Shown here piece by piece: positions 12,336 through 26,855 of a DNA stretch of 64,000 bases (positions are counted from its first letter, which is position 1; each line of letters opens with the position of its first letter). The notes under the pieces were generated by a model. It saw only the letters and a program-made list of their open reading frames with translations, was not told the origin of the DNA and did no database searches. The position numbers were made by a program, and so were the translations under genes. This stretch comes from Melanocharis versteri (taxonomy: Eukaryota > Chordata > Aves > Passeriformes > Melanocharitidae): the NCBI GenBank assembly GCA_013397845.1, contig VZTG01006068.1, forward strand, positions 1,018-65,017. Direction: 5' to 3'.

Positions 12336-14636
12336 GTGAGTTTCTGCCTGCACTCTTGAATTTGCATTGCATGGTTCTGCAGCCCACGCATTTTCTCCCA
12401 AGGTTGTTTCTGCTTCTCCAAACAAAGAAAAATATCTTTAGGTCCTGTGGTATGATAGATTAGTTCTTTACAATTTTGTAATTGCACCTAAGTGCATTGT
12501 TTATCAATCAGCACTGCTCATGCTGTGTTTTGTTAATTGTTTTAATTTGGGAAGTTTTTTAGGAAAAAGATAAAACTAAGTGCTTTGTAGTTAGATTTCT
12601 GACTTGCATTGTAGTAATGTAGAGATATTGATGGCATTTTAATCGAAATGAAGATATTGCATAAAAATGCTCATAAATATGTAAATGTAATTTATATTTT
12701 TTATCTCTAGTCATAGTCATAAATATCTGAACAGAGAACAATGAACTCCTAAGTGTCTCCTAAGCATTTTCTGTCTTTTCACACTAGTATAAATGATCAT
12801 CACTGTTCCTGATAGCATACCAATATATAGAAAGGCATACTATGATATCTGCAGAGATTTATGGCTTCAGAGCAGCAAGGTGATTGCCACAAATCAGTGT
12901 GACAAAGAAGTAAACCTTTCAGAACTAATCATGTAAGGTCAGTGGTGCTGTAAACCATTTCCTGAATTTCAACGAAGCAGTGATGTAGCAAATGTAACCT
13001 GAGGGGTGTATTTTGACTTACAGATACACATAAATCGATGCATACGTGTTTATATATACATATGCATGTGCATTTATATGTATGAATGCATATTTTCATA
13101 GAAAATCACGAAAATATGTATTTTACTATCATTTTTATATTACTTCTGGTAGATAAATTTGAGTTGTCTGATAATTAAACACCAGATTTTAGGGCAAAAA
13201 TCTGTGCTAGTTTACATGTATTTTGGAAGTTAAGATTCACAATGTTTGCAAAGTTCAATTGCATACATTGCTTAGCTTGAGGTTGTAGAACAATAATAAT
13301 AATCAGAGAAAACACTGTCAATTGAGGGTGTTTATGTATTAGAATAATTAAACAAATAATTAAAATAAATCTCAGGTTTGTATTTTTTCTTCTTTTTTTA
13401 AACCCTTGCATGGCTTTTTGTAAGATCTTTTTCTCAGAAACTTTGCATGCATTGGGTGACATGAATGAGGGGAGTGAATAAAGTCAAATTCATCTATTTG
13501 CCTATGCATGCTTTGAAATTTGCTTTACTCCTTTCTATACTGTTATGTATTCAGCTGTGATGCTGTGTAACAGTGGTCAAGACTTTAAGACCTTCATAAT
13601 TAATGAAAAAAGCCCAAACCAAAACACGTCCACAGAAGCGACTTTTCAGCACAAATAAACACAATCTCATCAGTATTCAGTGATTACCTGATATACCCAT
13701 ATATTGCCATTCCGACAGAAACTGCCCTGGAGGCACAGAAATCGTAGCATGAGTCAGAATTACTCATGGGCCCCTCTCATCTGTGGGCATTAACACACCC
13801 TTAGTTCAGAAGAGCACATGCTTATTGAATGCACAGCTGAAACTCTGTGTACTGATTGAGGTTCCACACCGTGATCTGCGTTATCTTCGGGGAGCTCTTG
13901 CTCAGCTGCACAGTGCCTTGGAGAAGTCCTCAGCTTTTCCTTTGGAGATGAACAGCCCTGTGATGAAAGCACCCAATATCCACAAGGAATTCAGTCCTGC
14001 AACAGCTCTGTCTTTTGCCAAAAGCATAGGACCCATTTTATAATGTCCTGTGGTGGAAGACATAAAGTAGGTGATGCTTTACTGCTTTTCTCATTGCTCT
14101 AAGCAGTGAAGAAAGGTCTGTTCCTCCTTTTCAAGTCTAACACTTAACTGGCAAACAGTTCTCTAATATGGCACTGGAAACATCGATTCACAACTGAGAG
14201 AATTCTCAGGAGGAGTTTCTCTTTCAGCACTTCTAATATGAAATCCCGCACTCCTTTATGTCTTTGCTCTTACGTATGGATCTTCATCTTTCCTTTCTGA
14301 AAATCTGGAATTTGCGCTGCCGTTTTCAGCAAGGCGCAGTTGACTTCATGCCTGCCCTAAGATCTGAGGGTTCCAGAGCACATTATTAAGTGATATTCTG
14401 TGGGATCACCTGTCTTTTGTTTGTGCATTGTTAGCATGGGAAAACTCCTGCTGGTCTCCACTTCCCTCCCCCTCCTTGTGGATTGTCTGTAAGCTGAACA
14501 CCAGAGCCTTTGCTCTCCAACACTGCATTCAGTGCTATTTCCTGAAGTATTTTCTCAGGCTTTGTTGAAGACTGCTTGTATTAAGTGCTGTAAAGCAGCT
14601 GTTGAACTCTCTACTTTAGCCTTGCTTTGAGGCACT

Positions 14637-14775
14637 TAGAATCAATTTAGGTTGAGAGGTCATCTGGTCTGCAGGTCCTTTGGACTGAGCAACCGCGTAA
14701 GTAAAGCGCACTTAAATCTGTTTGCTCAGAGCCTTCCAGTCAAATTGGAGTCTCTCAAGGATTTCACAGCTCCAG
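14637..14775 (-). repeat. Degenerate CR1 LINE 3' fragment
   Basis: The + strand reads as the reverse complement of a CR1 3' region. It shows a remnant of the tail-adjacent segment (AGAATCAATTTAGGTTG), then AGGTCATCTGGTCT, and further along TTTGCTCAGAGCCTTCCAGTC and CTCAAGGATTTCACAGCTCC, which match the usual CR1 order of motifs. It is diverged and carries an insertion around 14675-14720. The element is old and non-coding. Confidence 0.7.
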
Positions 14776-17192
14776 GATAGATTTGCACTATGATTGCTTG
14801 ATTTTACCATGGTTTTCTTTTTTAGACTTTTGATTGCCTAGAAGAAGCTGCATGAAGTTTTTTGTGGTCTCCAGAGAGGGTAAATACTTGGGTTTTGCAC
14901 AGGAGGACAGATCTTCCTTTGGACTCAGGGGCACATGTTGCCACAGGATGCTCATGGACAGAATACTTGGGGCGTTTCCAAGAAGTCTAGTTCAGAAGGG
15001 TTTGAAAGGGTAGGGGGCAAAATGAAACATGAAAATGGTCGTTTATGGCACTTAATTTGATGATGCAGAAACTGAAGATGCCACCTGAAAATCTCAGGCT
15101 ATCAGAGGTTTTTTCAGTGCATGTATAATTTAAGGACCTTTCTTAATGCACCAGATGAGATTTGTTAACTTGATCTCTATAAATGAACATTTCCTCTAGC
15201 AGAGCACCAGTTTGAAGACTCCTTGACCTCTTAAGAAGGGCTATTATGACAATTTTGGGACAATATTGTCGGAGATTATCTTCTGGCAGCAGTGAACAAT
15301 GGTTTCCAGGCTCAATGGTCTTACCAGATCTGCTAATGATGTGTCAATTTTCAGCCAGCAAGTGGAAGAGGGTGCCAAGTGTCTTCATTCAAATGTAATT
15401 AGTTGAGGAATGGACTTCTATGCTCCTCATTTCCCCTTTTTTGATGTGTCATCTGCTATTAAATAGTTATTGCCAGAGCAGGCCCAAACATCAGGTAGTT
15501 AGGCAGTTGGCTGGAATTTTTGAAATTTTTGATTGTGGGGTTTGGTTTTTTTTGTTTGTTTGATGGCACTTGTTGTTGTTGTTGTTACCTTTTTTTCTGG
15601 TTGAGAATACTGAGGATGACTATGGCAACTTCTTACGAAGAAAAAAAAGAATATAAAGGACAACTTCTATTGAAGGAGGGGAAAGAAAGCCCTCCAAAAA
15701 GATCTCTTATCATCTGCTTGTGGAGAAGTACAACATTCCTTCCTATTCCTGAGACTCCTCTGGCCCACAGATTAGAAATGGTGACATTTCCAAGAAGATT
15801 CCCGAGTCTCCAAGAAGAGACTTTTTACAGAGGGGAAGATGTGACTGCTTTAATATTGTAGGATTCGTACTATCCAATCTATATAAAAACCTGTTGGATT
15901 GGTAGCTATTTCTGCCATGCTTCTTTCCCCGATTTTAGCTGAGGTTGAAGCTCTCTTTTTAATTTTCTTCTCAGGAGAAATACCATTCGTATCATAGCGC
16001 TACTGCTTCTCATAGCAAAGTACCACTGTAGAACCCACAAAATGCTATATTCTCTCTCAAAAACTGGTGTAAAAGCTGTACTTCTTGTGGTTCTATGGGA
16101 TGTCCTTTTGATGGGAGATACCTTCAAACTTTTTTCTATTTTAGTGTTGCAGTTTTAAGTACTGTAAGTGCTTTGAACTCTATCTCACTTGCCTCACAAG
16201 CTGGCTATAACAGGACTGGTTTTTGTAGCCTGTTGGATATCCGGGGGATTTTTGAGTTATGTCTTTTTCTTGACTTGTATTGCATCTGTATCCCGAAGAA
16301 ACTCTCTTTATTTTTGAGTACCATGGAAAAACAATTTTTTCTTTCAGTCATTTCTTCTACAAAGGTAGAAGTATATTGTTTCTGCCTTACTTTTAAAAGA
16401 GGAGACTGATTCTCCTTCAGAAACATAAGATTAAATTTAGCTTTAACAGTGCTACTTAAGGCATGCATCTCAGTCTGTAATATAAATCATCATAGCAGTT
16501 GATGCACTGTCTAAAAGCATCTTATCCTGGAGGCAAAGATCACTCTGGACTTTATTCACTTGATTTATTTTGTTTGTTCTCATTATGTCAATGAAATTGG
16601 TATCAGCTTATTTGAAGCTTAAGTCAGGAGGGATTGTGTGAAGGATGTTGTTCCAATATACTCTGTTATTGCTTGGATAGTTGTGCAATTACTCACCTTA
16701 TCTTTTAGTTAAGAGTCAATTCTTTTCTCAAGACTTCACCAGATCTTCATCATTGGTCACATTCTACCCAGCCATCTCTTTGATTTTCTTACAGCATATG
16801 ATAAAGTTTATTGTGTATGTCCTACACAAGTATATTTGTAAATATATAGGTAAAGAATTGGTTTCATTCATTCCATAGTTTTGCCTGAAAACCATACAAA
16901 CCAGGAGAAATTGTGTTGGCCAGAACTTGTCAACACAATTGAAAGACCTACAGGGTCTAAACCTACCAGTTTAAGTCCTTTCTTCAGTACATATAATTAG
17001 CCAAGCATATTTCTCATTCAGAAAAATTATCTTAGAATTAAGCCAGTAACACAGCAGGTGTCCATGTAAGGAGCAGGATGAAATAAATGTACACAAAGGA
17101 GACCCAAACACTACTATTTTTCATATTTGCTTTATCTCCACAAAGTTCTCAGCTATTCAGTTACTGACATCAGTCAGGCATTAGCTTTGCTG

Positions 17193-17274
17193 TTGTTTTT
17201 GGTTTTGTTTTGTTGGGTTTTTTTTTGGTTGGTTGAGTGTTTTTGTTTTTTGTTTTTGTTTTTTGTTTTGTTGA
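17193..17274 (+). repeat. T/G-rich low-complexity tract
   Basis: TTTTTG and TTGG units only. Confidence 0.85.
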
Positions 17275-19727
17275 GGAATAGATAACTCAGGGTATCATCT
17301 GCAAAAATGACACTCTGCAACATATTATGGCAAAAATTGCGAACAAGTGGAAGTGTATAGATGTTGAAAGTGTGAATCCAATATAGAGCCTAGGGAAACT
17401 CCATAAATCAGTAGTTTGGAAGAGCGTTTATTTATGGTTATAAGCTTTCACCCCTGAGACATGCAGGAATAAAAACCTGTCATATTCCACCTTTACTACA
17501 AGGTCATTACAAAAAGCTTGCCAAGACTGTTGTAGCAGCATAGTGGGATCTGAAGCCCGATTGAAATTTTTCAGATATTCTCATGCTATTGAAGTAGAAG
17601 AGCTCTTCTTTTTAAAGTCTTATGATGTTTTTATTCAAAATACAGTTTCGACTTCTAAAGGTAGAATTTTCATATGTCACTTTAAGGTATTAAAAGCACC
17701 TTTGGTATTTATAAGTGATTGTACTTTCAGAGAAAACAACAAAGCCAATGTAGCCTTAATAACCAGTCCTCTGCTGTCTCTTTGGTATTTCCTCCCCTGT
17801 AGTTTAGTCACTGTTTCCCATATATAAAGCCTGAGGTCCAGTGCTTTCCTCCAAGGATTAAATCCTGTCCACTGGTTAAACTTGTGAGGCTGAAACACAC
17901 AGATTTCAGTTTTCCTCCATGATTTCTCATGGACGTTAAGGGTCAGAGTTTTCTCATATTCAGCATTTCTGATGAGGAGGAAAGTGGTGATGTAGAACAA
18001 AATTTCATGCTTGTCTGTGAAGACAGTCCACAGAGAAACAAAAAGCCAGAAAAGTTTGGAAGTGAAAAAGTTTTGAAAATGACCATGTTAAGAGTGCAGA
18101 AGGACTATGAAGGCTTAAATATAAAATTGTGTTGGGTTTTGTTGAATCTTTTTTAATATCCTCTTAAATGCAAAAGTTCACGTTAGATCAGGATACTAGA
18201 TTATTTCAGTTTAATTTTCCATCAGATAAAGTAAAACATTATAATTATGTCTCAAAAAATCATACAGATGTACTCAAGTATATTTTATATATATACCATT
18301 TGTCCAAAGAGATTTGAGAAAGCAGCTGCCTGAGTTCTAGAGGGTTTTTTAGAAGACTCACGAAATATGTTCCTGTCCTTTTTTTTTTCCTTACAAACTC
18401 CAGCTGTGATCCTCAGGGGGAAAAAACTGGAATCATAATGATGATAATAGTTCTTAACAAAGTTGCTGACTGCCCTTTACCCTTTGTAATTATACTTTGG
18501 AAATACTTGGTCCCAACATCTGTAAGATCTTTCCAATATTGAGAGAGCTGAGATTCCCACATGATGTCATGTGTACACAGTCCAAACGCTCACCATTGTA
18601 GTTCCTGCCAGAATCCTTCTGCCATTCAAGGTCCCAAGTCCTGCCTCTTACTGAGGAGACTGAGCAAACATGATCAGCTTTTTGTTTTTAGATGGAGCAG
18701 TGCTGGAAGCAGCAGTTTGACGAGCCTATCTGTCCTCTTTACTGCTCTTAGTGCATTTTATTTTGTTTACCAGAACAGACGTAAAAACCCCACTATTAAC
18801 AGTTATGATGATATAACACACTCACTAAAGTTGCAGGTCATTATGGAATAGAGCTGCTCTAACAGCGCAGATACAGCAAGTGAAAATACGAAGCCCCCCT
18901 GAAATGAGATCTGTAGGGGCAGGCTATTGCTGTCAGCATGTCCTTTTTATTTGAAAGGCATCTACGCTGAGCCAATGTGTCAGTCATTTATTGACTGAAT
19001 GGTTTTCTAGCCAGTGCAGAAGAATTTGGGATGGAATAAGGACAGTGTTTGTTTACACGCTTGTGAAGTGCAGCACAGATGTGAGAGAGGGACTCTGGGG
19101 AGGATGTTCCATTCTGAGGTGGACCTGGTTATCATTGACTAAAGCATTTTGTCAGTTCTTATTCCCCAGCTTTCAGATAGGCCACTCTTCCCTCCACAAT
19201 GGTTAATACAAATTCTGATTGCCTCTTTTTTTTTTTTTTCCCCTCAATTTGCCTGCACTCATTTGGGTGTTAAGCATGTGAGACTGTCAAAAGCAGTGTA
19301 TTTGGAGAGCTTGCCATACTTGAATAGAACTCTGCTGGAAGTGTGGTTGCTTTATTTGCTCTTTGAATGGAGGTACTGCTGAAAATCTGGTCATGGTTTT
19401 GAGCGTTGAGCCCTTATGACTATCTGCAAAGAATTTTCGAAGGCAGCACATTGCATTTCAGACACATATTGCTGCGTGCTGGCTCAGTTAAGTAATTTGT
19501 CAGATTCCAGTCAGACAAAACACTTTGCTTCAGAGTCTAGACTGTTGATTTAGGTACAATCAAAAGGATATAGTGAGTTGCCAGGATGTATTCATCATAT
19601 TTTATACATCCCATGGAATTGTTGGGCATGAGTGCCTAATATCTGGCAGTTGGATGGAGCTGCTGCTCTGAGGCAGGTTGTCAACTTCTTTGTCCCAAAT
19701 ATCTAAATTCCTCAACTTCTATTGGAG

Positions 19728-19811
19728 TTTGGTTTGTTTGAGTTTTTTTTTTCTTTTAGTTTTTGTTTTGTTTGGTTTGGGGTTTTTTGTTTGGTTATTT
19801 TATTTTATTTT
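19728..19811 (+). repeat. T/G-rich then TTTTA tract
   Basis: T/G-rich simple sequence ending in three to four TTTTA units at about 19796-19813. Confidence 0.85.
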
Positions 19812-21002
19812 ATTCAAAATTTCATCTAGAGAAAAGGGATTTGATAATAATAATACTTAAATACAGGACAAAAGATAACAGTTGGTGTACAGGTCATGGT
19901 AAACCCATGGCCACTGATTTTTATTTTTCTGTAGATAGTTACAGACACTTTTGAAAATACAGGCTTTTCTTTCAGGCTTGGTTTTGTTCCCATGCTTTTA
20001 TAACCAAAGGAAGTGAAAAAAGTGCTTTAAATATAAGGATTTTTTTTTTCTTCCTCAAATACTCTTTTGAAAACCAGAAGACTTACACTGATTCTTCACA
20101 TTAGGTCAGATCTCAAGATTTGTTCCTTAAATCTCTGTATGAGATCAGATCTTCAGAGAATTTATTTAACTTTAGTGGTCAGTGAAACACACAGCGTTTA
20201 AATGGCTGAGGATTCACCATCACTGACACCATTTGTAGTTTTATATTCATTCTAACTTGGTTTCTTGGTTGAGGCATAAAGGCCTAAATCAGCTAAGACT
20301 TTTTTATGTGTGCTATTGTAGTTTCACAGAGATCTCTAGCTCTCAGTAAGCATTATGCTCAGCATTCCTCTGGGTTCTTTCAAGGGCTAATCCCTTCAAG
20401 GTCTTCCTCACATTTTAATTATGGGCTGCGTATAAAGGAAAGGTAGTGGAGAACACTTGAGCAGAGTACTGTGGAGGGATTTTTGTTCCTGTGCTGTTCA
20501 TACACTACTATTTTAAAAAAATCTGCTCTGATTAGTGATGGTCAGAGGTTGATTTGGGTTGATTTGTGTTGATCTGTTGACCACGAGTGCTTTTGGATCA
20601 TTAGAGATGAAGGAGAGAAATACACAGTGTTTGTTTACCATGCACCTTAAATTGTTGATTCTGGATTAACATCCTCACTCACTCGGTTTCAGAACTCCCA
20701 ACTCCTCTGTTAGGCTGATAAAGTGAAGTTCATCTCTTACAAAAACTAGCTAGCAACATCACATTGCCCTTATGCAGCTTATCAGGTAATGTAAAACAAC
20801 CAGAGCACTGCTTGGAGTGTTGCAAATAATTGCAAATTTCAGAAGAAACTTCTGCCATTTATGTTTTGGAAGCTGTTGCTGGCTCCCAGAAAACTAAACA
20901 GATGAATGAGTCTGTTCCTGTTCTTCACAGATTGCTGAAGCTCAAAGTGTGTCAGGTACACCCCAGGAAAGAAACAAAATCTCAGGTTTTCCTTTTTAGG
21001 AT

Positions 21003-21036
21003 CCTGATTCTATGAATCTATGATTCTATGAAATCA
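21003..21036 (+). repeat. CR1-type octamer tail (ATTCTATG-like) without a clear body
   Basis: Three near-copies of the 8-bp unit GATTCTATGA lie in tandem. This is the signature 3' tail of avian CR1 elements in + orientation. The sequence just upstream (20870-21000) does not show the conserved CR1 3' UTR, so either the body is too diverged to recognise or only the tail survives. Confidence 0.5.
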
Positions 21037-22325
21037 GGTCTGGAAGCTAAATAGATTAACTAGTGGATTAATAAGATTTAGTGATTAAAAATAACATCCA
21101 AAACACTGTAAATGTTGGGTCTTTTCACTTGTTTCAGCATTCTCTTCATGGACTCCCTAGAGACCTACTAGCTAAAAGTCATGATCCCAATTTAGTCTTC
21201 TAAGTTTAAAGAATATGATAAAAATCTTTAAAATGCTGTAACTTGACAAAAATCCTTCAAAGGGAAATGAGCAAGAGAATTAAGGGGTTCAAAATAAAAT
21301 CGAGTGTAGCTGTCAGGAGGGAGGGAAAAACTGGAAAGAGCCATGGAAAGGAATAGTGCAGTCAGCCTTTGCAGCACCCAGCAGGGAGGTTCTTCCTAGG
21401 CTTTGCAGGTCCCCATGTATCTTACAGAGTTCACCATCAGTTTGCCAAAATCGGGTTTGAATGGTGCAAGCAAAGACAAGACTATAAACTCCTGATTTAT
21501 GTCAGTACCTGTGCACATAGAATGCACCCAGCTGGTTTCCACAGACTCGCTCTTCTTTTGTTAGCTGTTACTGAGAATACTGCAGCCCTTTTTGTTTTGT
21601 GACGGGTGACTTTCCTATTTGTGTGCTTTTTCTAATAGTTATTCTTATTTCTATATGCATACATTATATGTGCTGTGGGTGGTGTATCAGGAGAAAAAGG
21701 ATTTATTTTAGTTGGATGAAGAAACAATTTCACATAACTGTAAATTTTTTTTTTGCTTTTTGTACAGTTTCCCTTTTCATTCAAAATGCCTGTCATTGGA
21801 AATCTCTTTGTTTCATTACTTAATTTCATTCAGAAGTAGATGTTTTCATTTGTTTTGGGGAGCAATATTTATTTTGTTTATTCATCATTGATTTTCGGAA
21901 ATGTAAAGTGTGTCAGCTAATGCTTCCTCAGAAATGAAGGGAGAATATCAATCCCTGCATTAATGTCCATTTGCATTTTAGGAATTTACAAGTGTATAAA
22001 ACTAATGAGCTAATAATTCAACGTTCTTTTCAGATAATGCTATGCACAGAAATGAATAGTATGAATGGGCTTGCCTCCCGTGGTTGGGCTTCTCTTACAG
22101 AATTTAATTTTTGTAATGGTTATTGTAGTGGACTATGCATCCCACTCCAACAATAAATATTCCCCAGAAAGCAGACTAGTAAAAATGCTTTTCCAGAGCA
22201 GACATAATAGAATTCTCTTGATCTTTGGCTTTTCCTCTCTTCGAAAGCTCAGGAGGAAAACTAGGCCTTGGGGTTCTGTTGAGATAAGTTTCTGGCGTTC
22301 GGGACACCAGCAGTGAGCAAGGTCA

Positions 22326-22436
22326 AGTATTTCTCCCTAATATCTGATCTAATCCTATTCTCCTTCAATTTGAAGACGTCCCCTCTTGTCCTGTCACTAC
22401 ATGCACTTGTAAATAGTCCTCCTTTATTCAGCTGCC
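22326..22436 (-). repeat. CR1 LINE fragment (upstream part of the 3' region)
   Basis: The + strand carries TCCCTAATATCTGATCTAA, CTCCTTCAATTTGAAG and CCCTCTTGTCCTGTCACTAC in the order seen in the reverse complement of avian CR1. This part comes from the end of the ORF2 region rather than the extreme 3' tail. Flanks on both sides are not recognisable. Non-coding. Confidence 0.85.
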
Positions 22437-22854
22437 ATCTTGATCTGATCTAAATATCTTCCAAAATATATCCAGTCATTTGTGTAGGTTAGTGACAACT
22501 ACTGTAATAACTTTACATTTAAAAAAATAAATTCTACTTTCTTTAGTGCTTCTGTGAAGAGCAAAGCGTTATTTCCTGTGACGATTCCTCTAAATAAGAT
22601 GTTGTATCAGAGATTTTGGCTGTAAAGATGTCAGCCTTACCTGAAAAATGTTAACACATTTTCCAAAAGACGTGAATTTGGTTGAATTCTTGAGGTACAG
22701 TATTCAAGCCCTTTGGCTGTTTTTAAAAAGCAAATCGTGGATGATATTCAGGAACATGAACAGCTATAAGAGGTATTCTTGATCATCAGGACCAGTCTCT
22801 ATAGGTATCACATATTTCCTCCACGTCTTCATTCTTCTGAAAAGATGTGGACTT

Positions 22855-22911
22855 TTGTTTGTTTGTGGATTTGTTGGTTTTTGTTTGGTGTTGATTGGTT
22901 TGGTTTTGCTT
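22855..22911 (+). repeat. T/G-rich low-complexity tract
   Basis: TTTGTTTG and TTGGTTTT units. Confidence 0.8.
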
Positions 22912-24286
22912 CGCCTTCCACTTCAGCTGGTTGTGTCACTGGGGAAACTCTGAACCCTTCCCTTACAATTGACAGGTGTACTGTTCTAATTTCCAGAAGC
23001 AGCATATTCACAGAACTTTTTCTTGTGTCAAGATTATCTTTGATTATAAACATCTTCTCCCATATATTTTTTTTATCTCTGTGAAGAATACACATAACTA
23101 CAATTTCTTCTCCCAGTCTTCATTTTAGTAGACAGCCAGATATTTTTTCAGTCTCTTCTGTTTCTAGGATGATATTTTTCCAGTGTGTCATGGTGTGAAT
23201 TGGCTGCTGTTGACTGAAGTGAGCGTAATAGTCTGCAGTGTTTTACCTGGGATTCACTCCATCTTTTCCATCCAGCCTTCCTACATCTACCAGAAATACT
23301 TTAACTGTCTTATAACTGCTTCCCTTGAAGCTGCTTCATGTTGGTCATTCACACTCATCTAGTGATAAATTAGAAAATGTGTCTTCTTCCTGCTCGGTTG
23401 TTCTCAGCTAATGAGATTCTAGGATACAGCTGAAGTTTCAATTTTTAATCCCCAAGTGCAGGGGAATTTTTTCTCATTTCTATTACTGCATTCCTAAAGG
23501 TTGTCCAGCACTTTCTATGAGATGTATCAGCCCTCTTCTGTATGAATGATACTTCTAGGTTTCACCTCTTCCTGGTCATTTCCAGGGAACAAATTCACTT
23601 ATCCTTCCCGATCTACACAAGGTTACTTGGTAGTAGATTTGTTAACTGTTTTTTTTCAGTCAAGACGCTGATATTTAGCAAGTGTAATGCTGCTTAGTGG
23701 TGGTAAAAAGGCAAGCAGTGAGATACAAAAAAAAAAAAACAAAACAAAAATTCTAATCTGAAATAAATTATACCTATACTACACAGATAGTCATTTCCTG
23801 ATAGGTGTTTTTTTGCGATTTTCTTATCATAATTTTCTGGTGGTCATTTTTTCATTAACTTCGTAGTCATATTGCTACTTCATTCGTATCCTAAGTACAT
23901 ATAATAACTGTGCTATGTACCAGCAGAATTGTATTTGGCCTAGCTATGTGTCCTTAAAAAACTTTTTTTGGACATTTCCTGGTTTTTGCACCTTTCTGCA
24001 TTTAATTCCTGGAGTGTCTTATGTCTATCTTCCATAGCATTCCAATCTGCTACAGATATTGTACATCGTATTCCATAGCTCCTGTTTGCTTGTAGGTCAC
24101 ACTCCCTAGTTTATCAGTACCTCATTGATGGACTTTAAACTTATTATATATTTTTTCTCTTTTTTTTCCTTGTCTTCCCCAGCATTCATGGCGTTATTTT
24201 ACATTATAAAATCTTTCCCTTGGAAATTCTTGGTATTCAGGCATGCTCCTTGTTTTCACAGTGATCCATGACAGACAGGGAATGAT

Positions 24287-24405
24287 TTTTTTGTTTTGGT
24301 TTGGGTTTTTTTGGTTTTTTTTTTTGGTTTTTTGGGGGTGTTTTTTGGGTTTTGGTGTTTTTTTTGTTTGTTTGTTTGTTTGTTTGTTGTTTTTTTTTTT
24401 TTTTC
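24287..24405 (+). repeat. T/G-rich tract with (TTTG)n and G runs
   Basis: T/G-only sequence with about six TTTG units at 24363-24390 and G runs of 3-5 upstream. The opposite-strand frame is Lys/Asn/Pro-rich simple-sequence translation. Confidence 0.9.
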
Positions 24406-26644
24406 TCTCTCTGAATATGTGCAGCATCACTCAGTACCAGACTTGCTGCTCCTGTAGAGGCATAACTTGTGACTCTGTCAGCAGCTTGGTGTAGTGTCTC
24501 GGGGAGCTCAACACCTGTTCCAGTGGCCAGCAGAGATTAACATTTTCTATGTCAGGTCATTTACTTGGCTTGTCAGAGTGCAAGATTATCGCTGAAAGGG
24601 TACATTGACTTGAAAACATTAGTTTTTTGAATCTATGGAACAAAATTGCAAAAGTATAAAGCATAACATAGTATTGAGTTACAATATAAATGTAACAGAG
24701 TCTGTCTGCCTCTCTCATTGGCAATAAAGGAATCTGTTATGATCTTAACATAGGGTTTCTCCTGAGTAGACTGGCTTTAAGATGCCTTCTCCATGCTTGG
24801 AGCAGAAAAGAGGCCTTTTAATGTCTTAGAGTTTCACTAGTTGGTTGTTCCTTTTCTAATATCTCAAGTTACTTCCTAGGAAAACCGATTCTGTATCTTC
24901 CTGGTTTTTCTGAGACAGGGCTGTCCAAACCATTTCCCTGGATTCTGGTCAAAGCCTGTTACAGAAAAGAAGAGTTTTATATACTTGAGGCCTGTGCAAA
25001 GGTTGATGGCAGGAAGGAACTCCAGAAAGGATGAAGATGGCACTCAATTAAGTGGGAAAGTATTTTTAATTAAATGTTTATAGAAATTTTACATATCAAT
25101 TAAACTAAACCGTATTTCTAGCGCCCAGATATTTCAGCTTCCACTGTGATTTGAATTTCAGAATTTTTTCTGATAAGCCGTGCCCTGGCCTCCCAATGCC
25201 AAGGATTTTTTGGTGAGGCTTTTTTTCTATTTTCAGTGTTCTGTCACTTGTGTCATTCAAGTATTAAGGCCTTGTGGCTAAAGAGGTCTCTGTAATGGAA
25301 CTTGCTGGGTTGTTCATGGCAAATTATTTTACAAACACGTTGTTTCCCTGTTTCTCTCTGCTTTGTTTCCTTGAGTGTGCGATGTGAGCTTCTATTAGAC
25401 ACTAATTATGTATCCTGGGGGAGCATAATAGAAAAACACAAACCAGTCACTCTGAAACATTTTGCAGACACGCTTAAGATGCGTGTGGGAGAGGTGGGGA
25501 TTCTTAGAGGAGGAGCTGCTGTGCTGGAGGAGAGATCTGGGCTGGTGTCAGGAGGATGCCAAGTGAAGGCCAGACAAGGCTTCTCAACTAGTGACTTGTG
25601 ATTGAAATTAGCCGTTTGGACTTAAAACCTGCTGAGCTTTGTGTTTCAGCCATTGCTATTTCCTTATCTACAGTATGGCAGTGATTAGGCTTTGTGTAGC
25701 TGTTGGATGCATTGCAGTGTGGAGTCAGATTGTAGCATGAAAGTTCATTAAAATCGGTTTGCTTTTTCTCTAAATCAGCGTGAAACTAAGCAGAATATTT
25801 TCGATCCTGAACTCTGTGAGCCTCCAGAATGCACAGATGCTGCCTTATATACCTTTAGATTCATTCTTGAGCAGAAGAGACTGGCAGCCGAGACACACTT
25901 GGGCAGCCCAGGAAGCCTAGAAAATTGATATGAAACAGAAGCTGAAGAGAAGCAGTGCCTCCAACTTATTTTATTTTCCATTGATTTAAATTTTCTATCA
26001 AAAAGTAATGATCACAGTGTTTTCTAGTGGGGATTGACATCTATTTTTCTAAGAATAAAGGGCAAAAATGACATTTGGATTCCAGAAGAAATGTCATTTA
26101 GCTGTGTCAAAGAAAGTATCTGGGACTCTAATGACCTACTTTCCCGTTAAGTCTCTAGGCCATTGCTGAAGTTAGGAGCATAGGGAAAATACATTTCATC
26201 TTCAAAGACTTCAAGTTGAGGTTTATAACTTTCTTAAAGAGGAAAAAAAAGAATCCTCTCTCCTGAATTGAGACAGATAAAGTTTCAGCCCAAGATGGAT
26301 ATTTTTCCCTGAAGATTTGAAAATTCAACCACCTGCTTTAAATTAGAAGTTAGAAAAAATGCACTGTGTTAAACCAGTGTATTCAGTTTGGAAAGAAGGA
26401 GAAGATTATATACTTTTACTTCTGTATCGGTCTAAATAAATAGAAAAGGCTTTGGATAACACAAATAGCACAAGGACTGAAAAATACTTTCATAGATCTA
26501 TGGGTCCTAAGGGTACCGACAGATGAAGTGGCTTAGTCATTTTATTTTAGAAGTGGTGGTGGTGAAGGTGGTGAAGTTCCCACTGGCTGCAGAAAAGGAA
26601 ATATAACCCTCATTTTTAGAAAAAAGGGAAGACCCATTAGGCTT

Positions 26645-26855
26645 TAATCTGAAAGAGGGTAGTTTTAGATCAGATGTTAGCAGGAAGTTCTTTACTGTCA
26701 GAGAGAAGCTGTGGATTTCCCGTCCCTGGAGGTGTTCAAGGCCAGGCTGGATGGGGCTTTGAGCAACCTGGTCTAGTGGAAGGTGTCCCTGCCTGTGGAA
26801 CCAGATGATCTTTAGGGTCCCTTCCAACCCAAAACATTCTGTGGTATGATTCTAC
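26645..26855 (+). repeat. CR1 LINE 3' end with tail
   Basis: The sequence shows the canonical avian CR1 3' motifs in order: GAAAGAGGGTAGTTTTAGAT, AGGAAGTTCTTTACT, GAGAAGCTGTGGAT, CCTGGAGGTGTTCAAGGCC, GGATGGGGCTTTGAGCAACC, and GGTCCCTTCCAACCC followed by an ATTCTGTGGTATGATTCTA tail. About 30-40 bases are missing between the TTTACT motif and GAGAAGCTG, where other copies have the 'aggctgcccag' segment. It is the best preserved CR1 copy in the window and lies sense to CADM2. Confidence 0.95.
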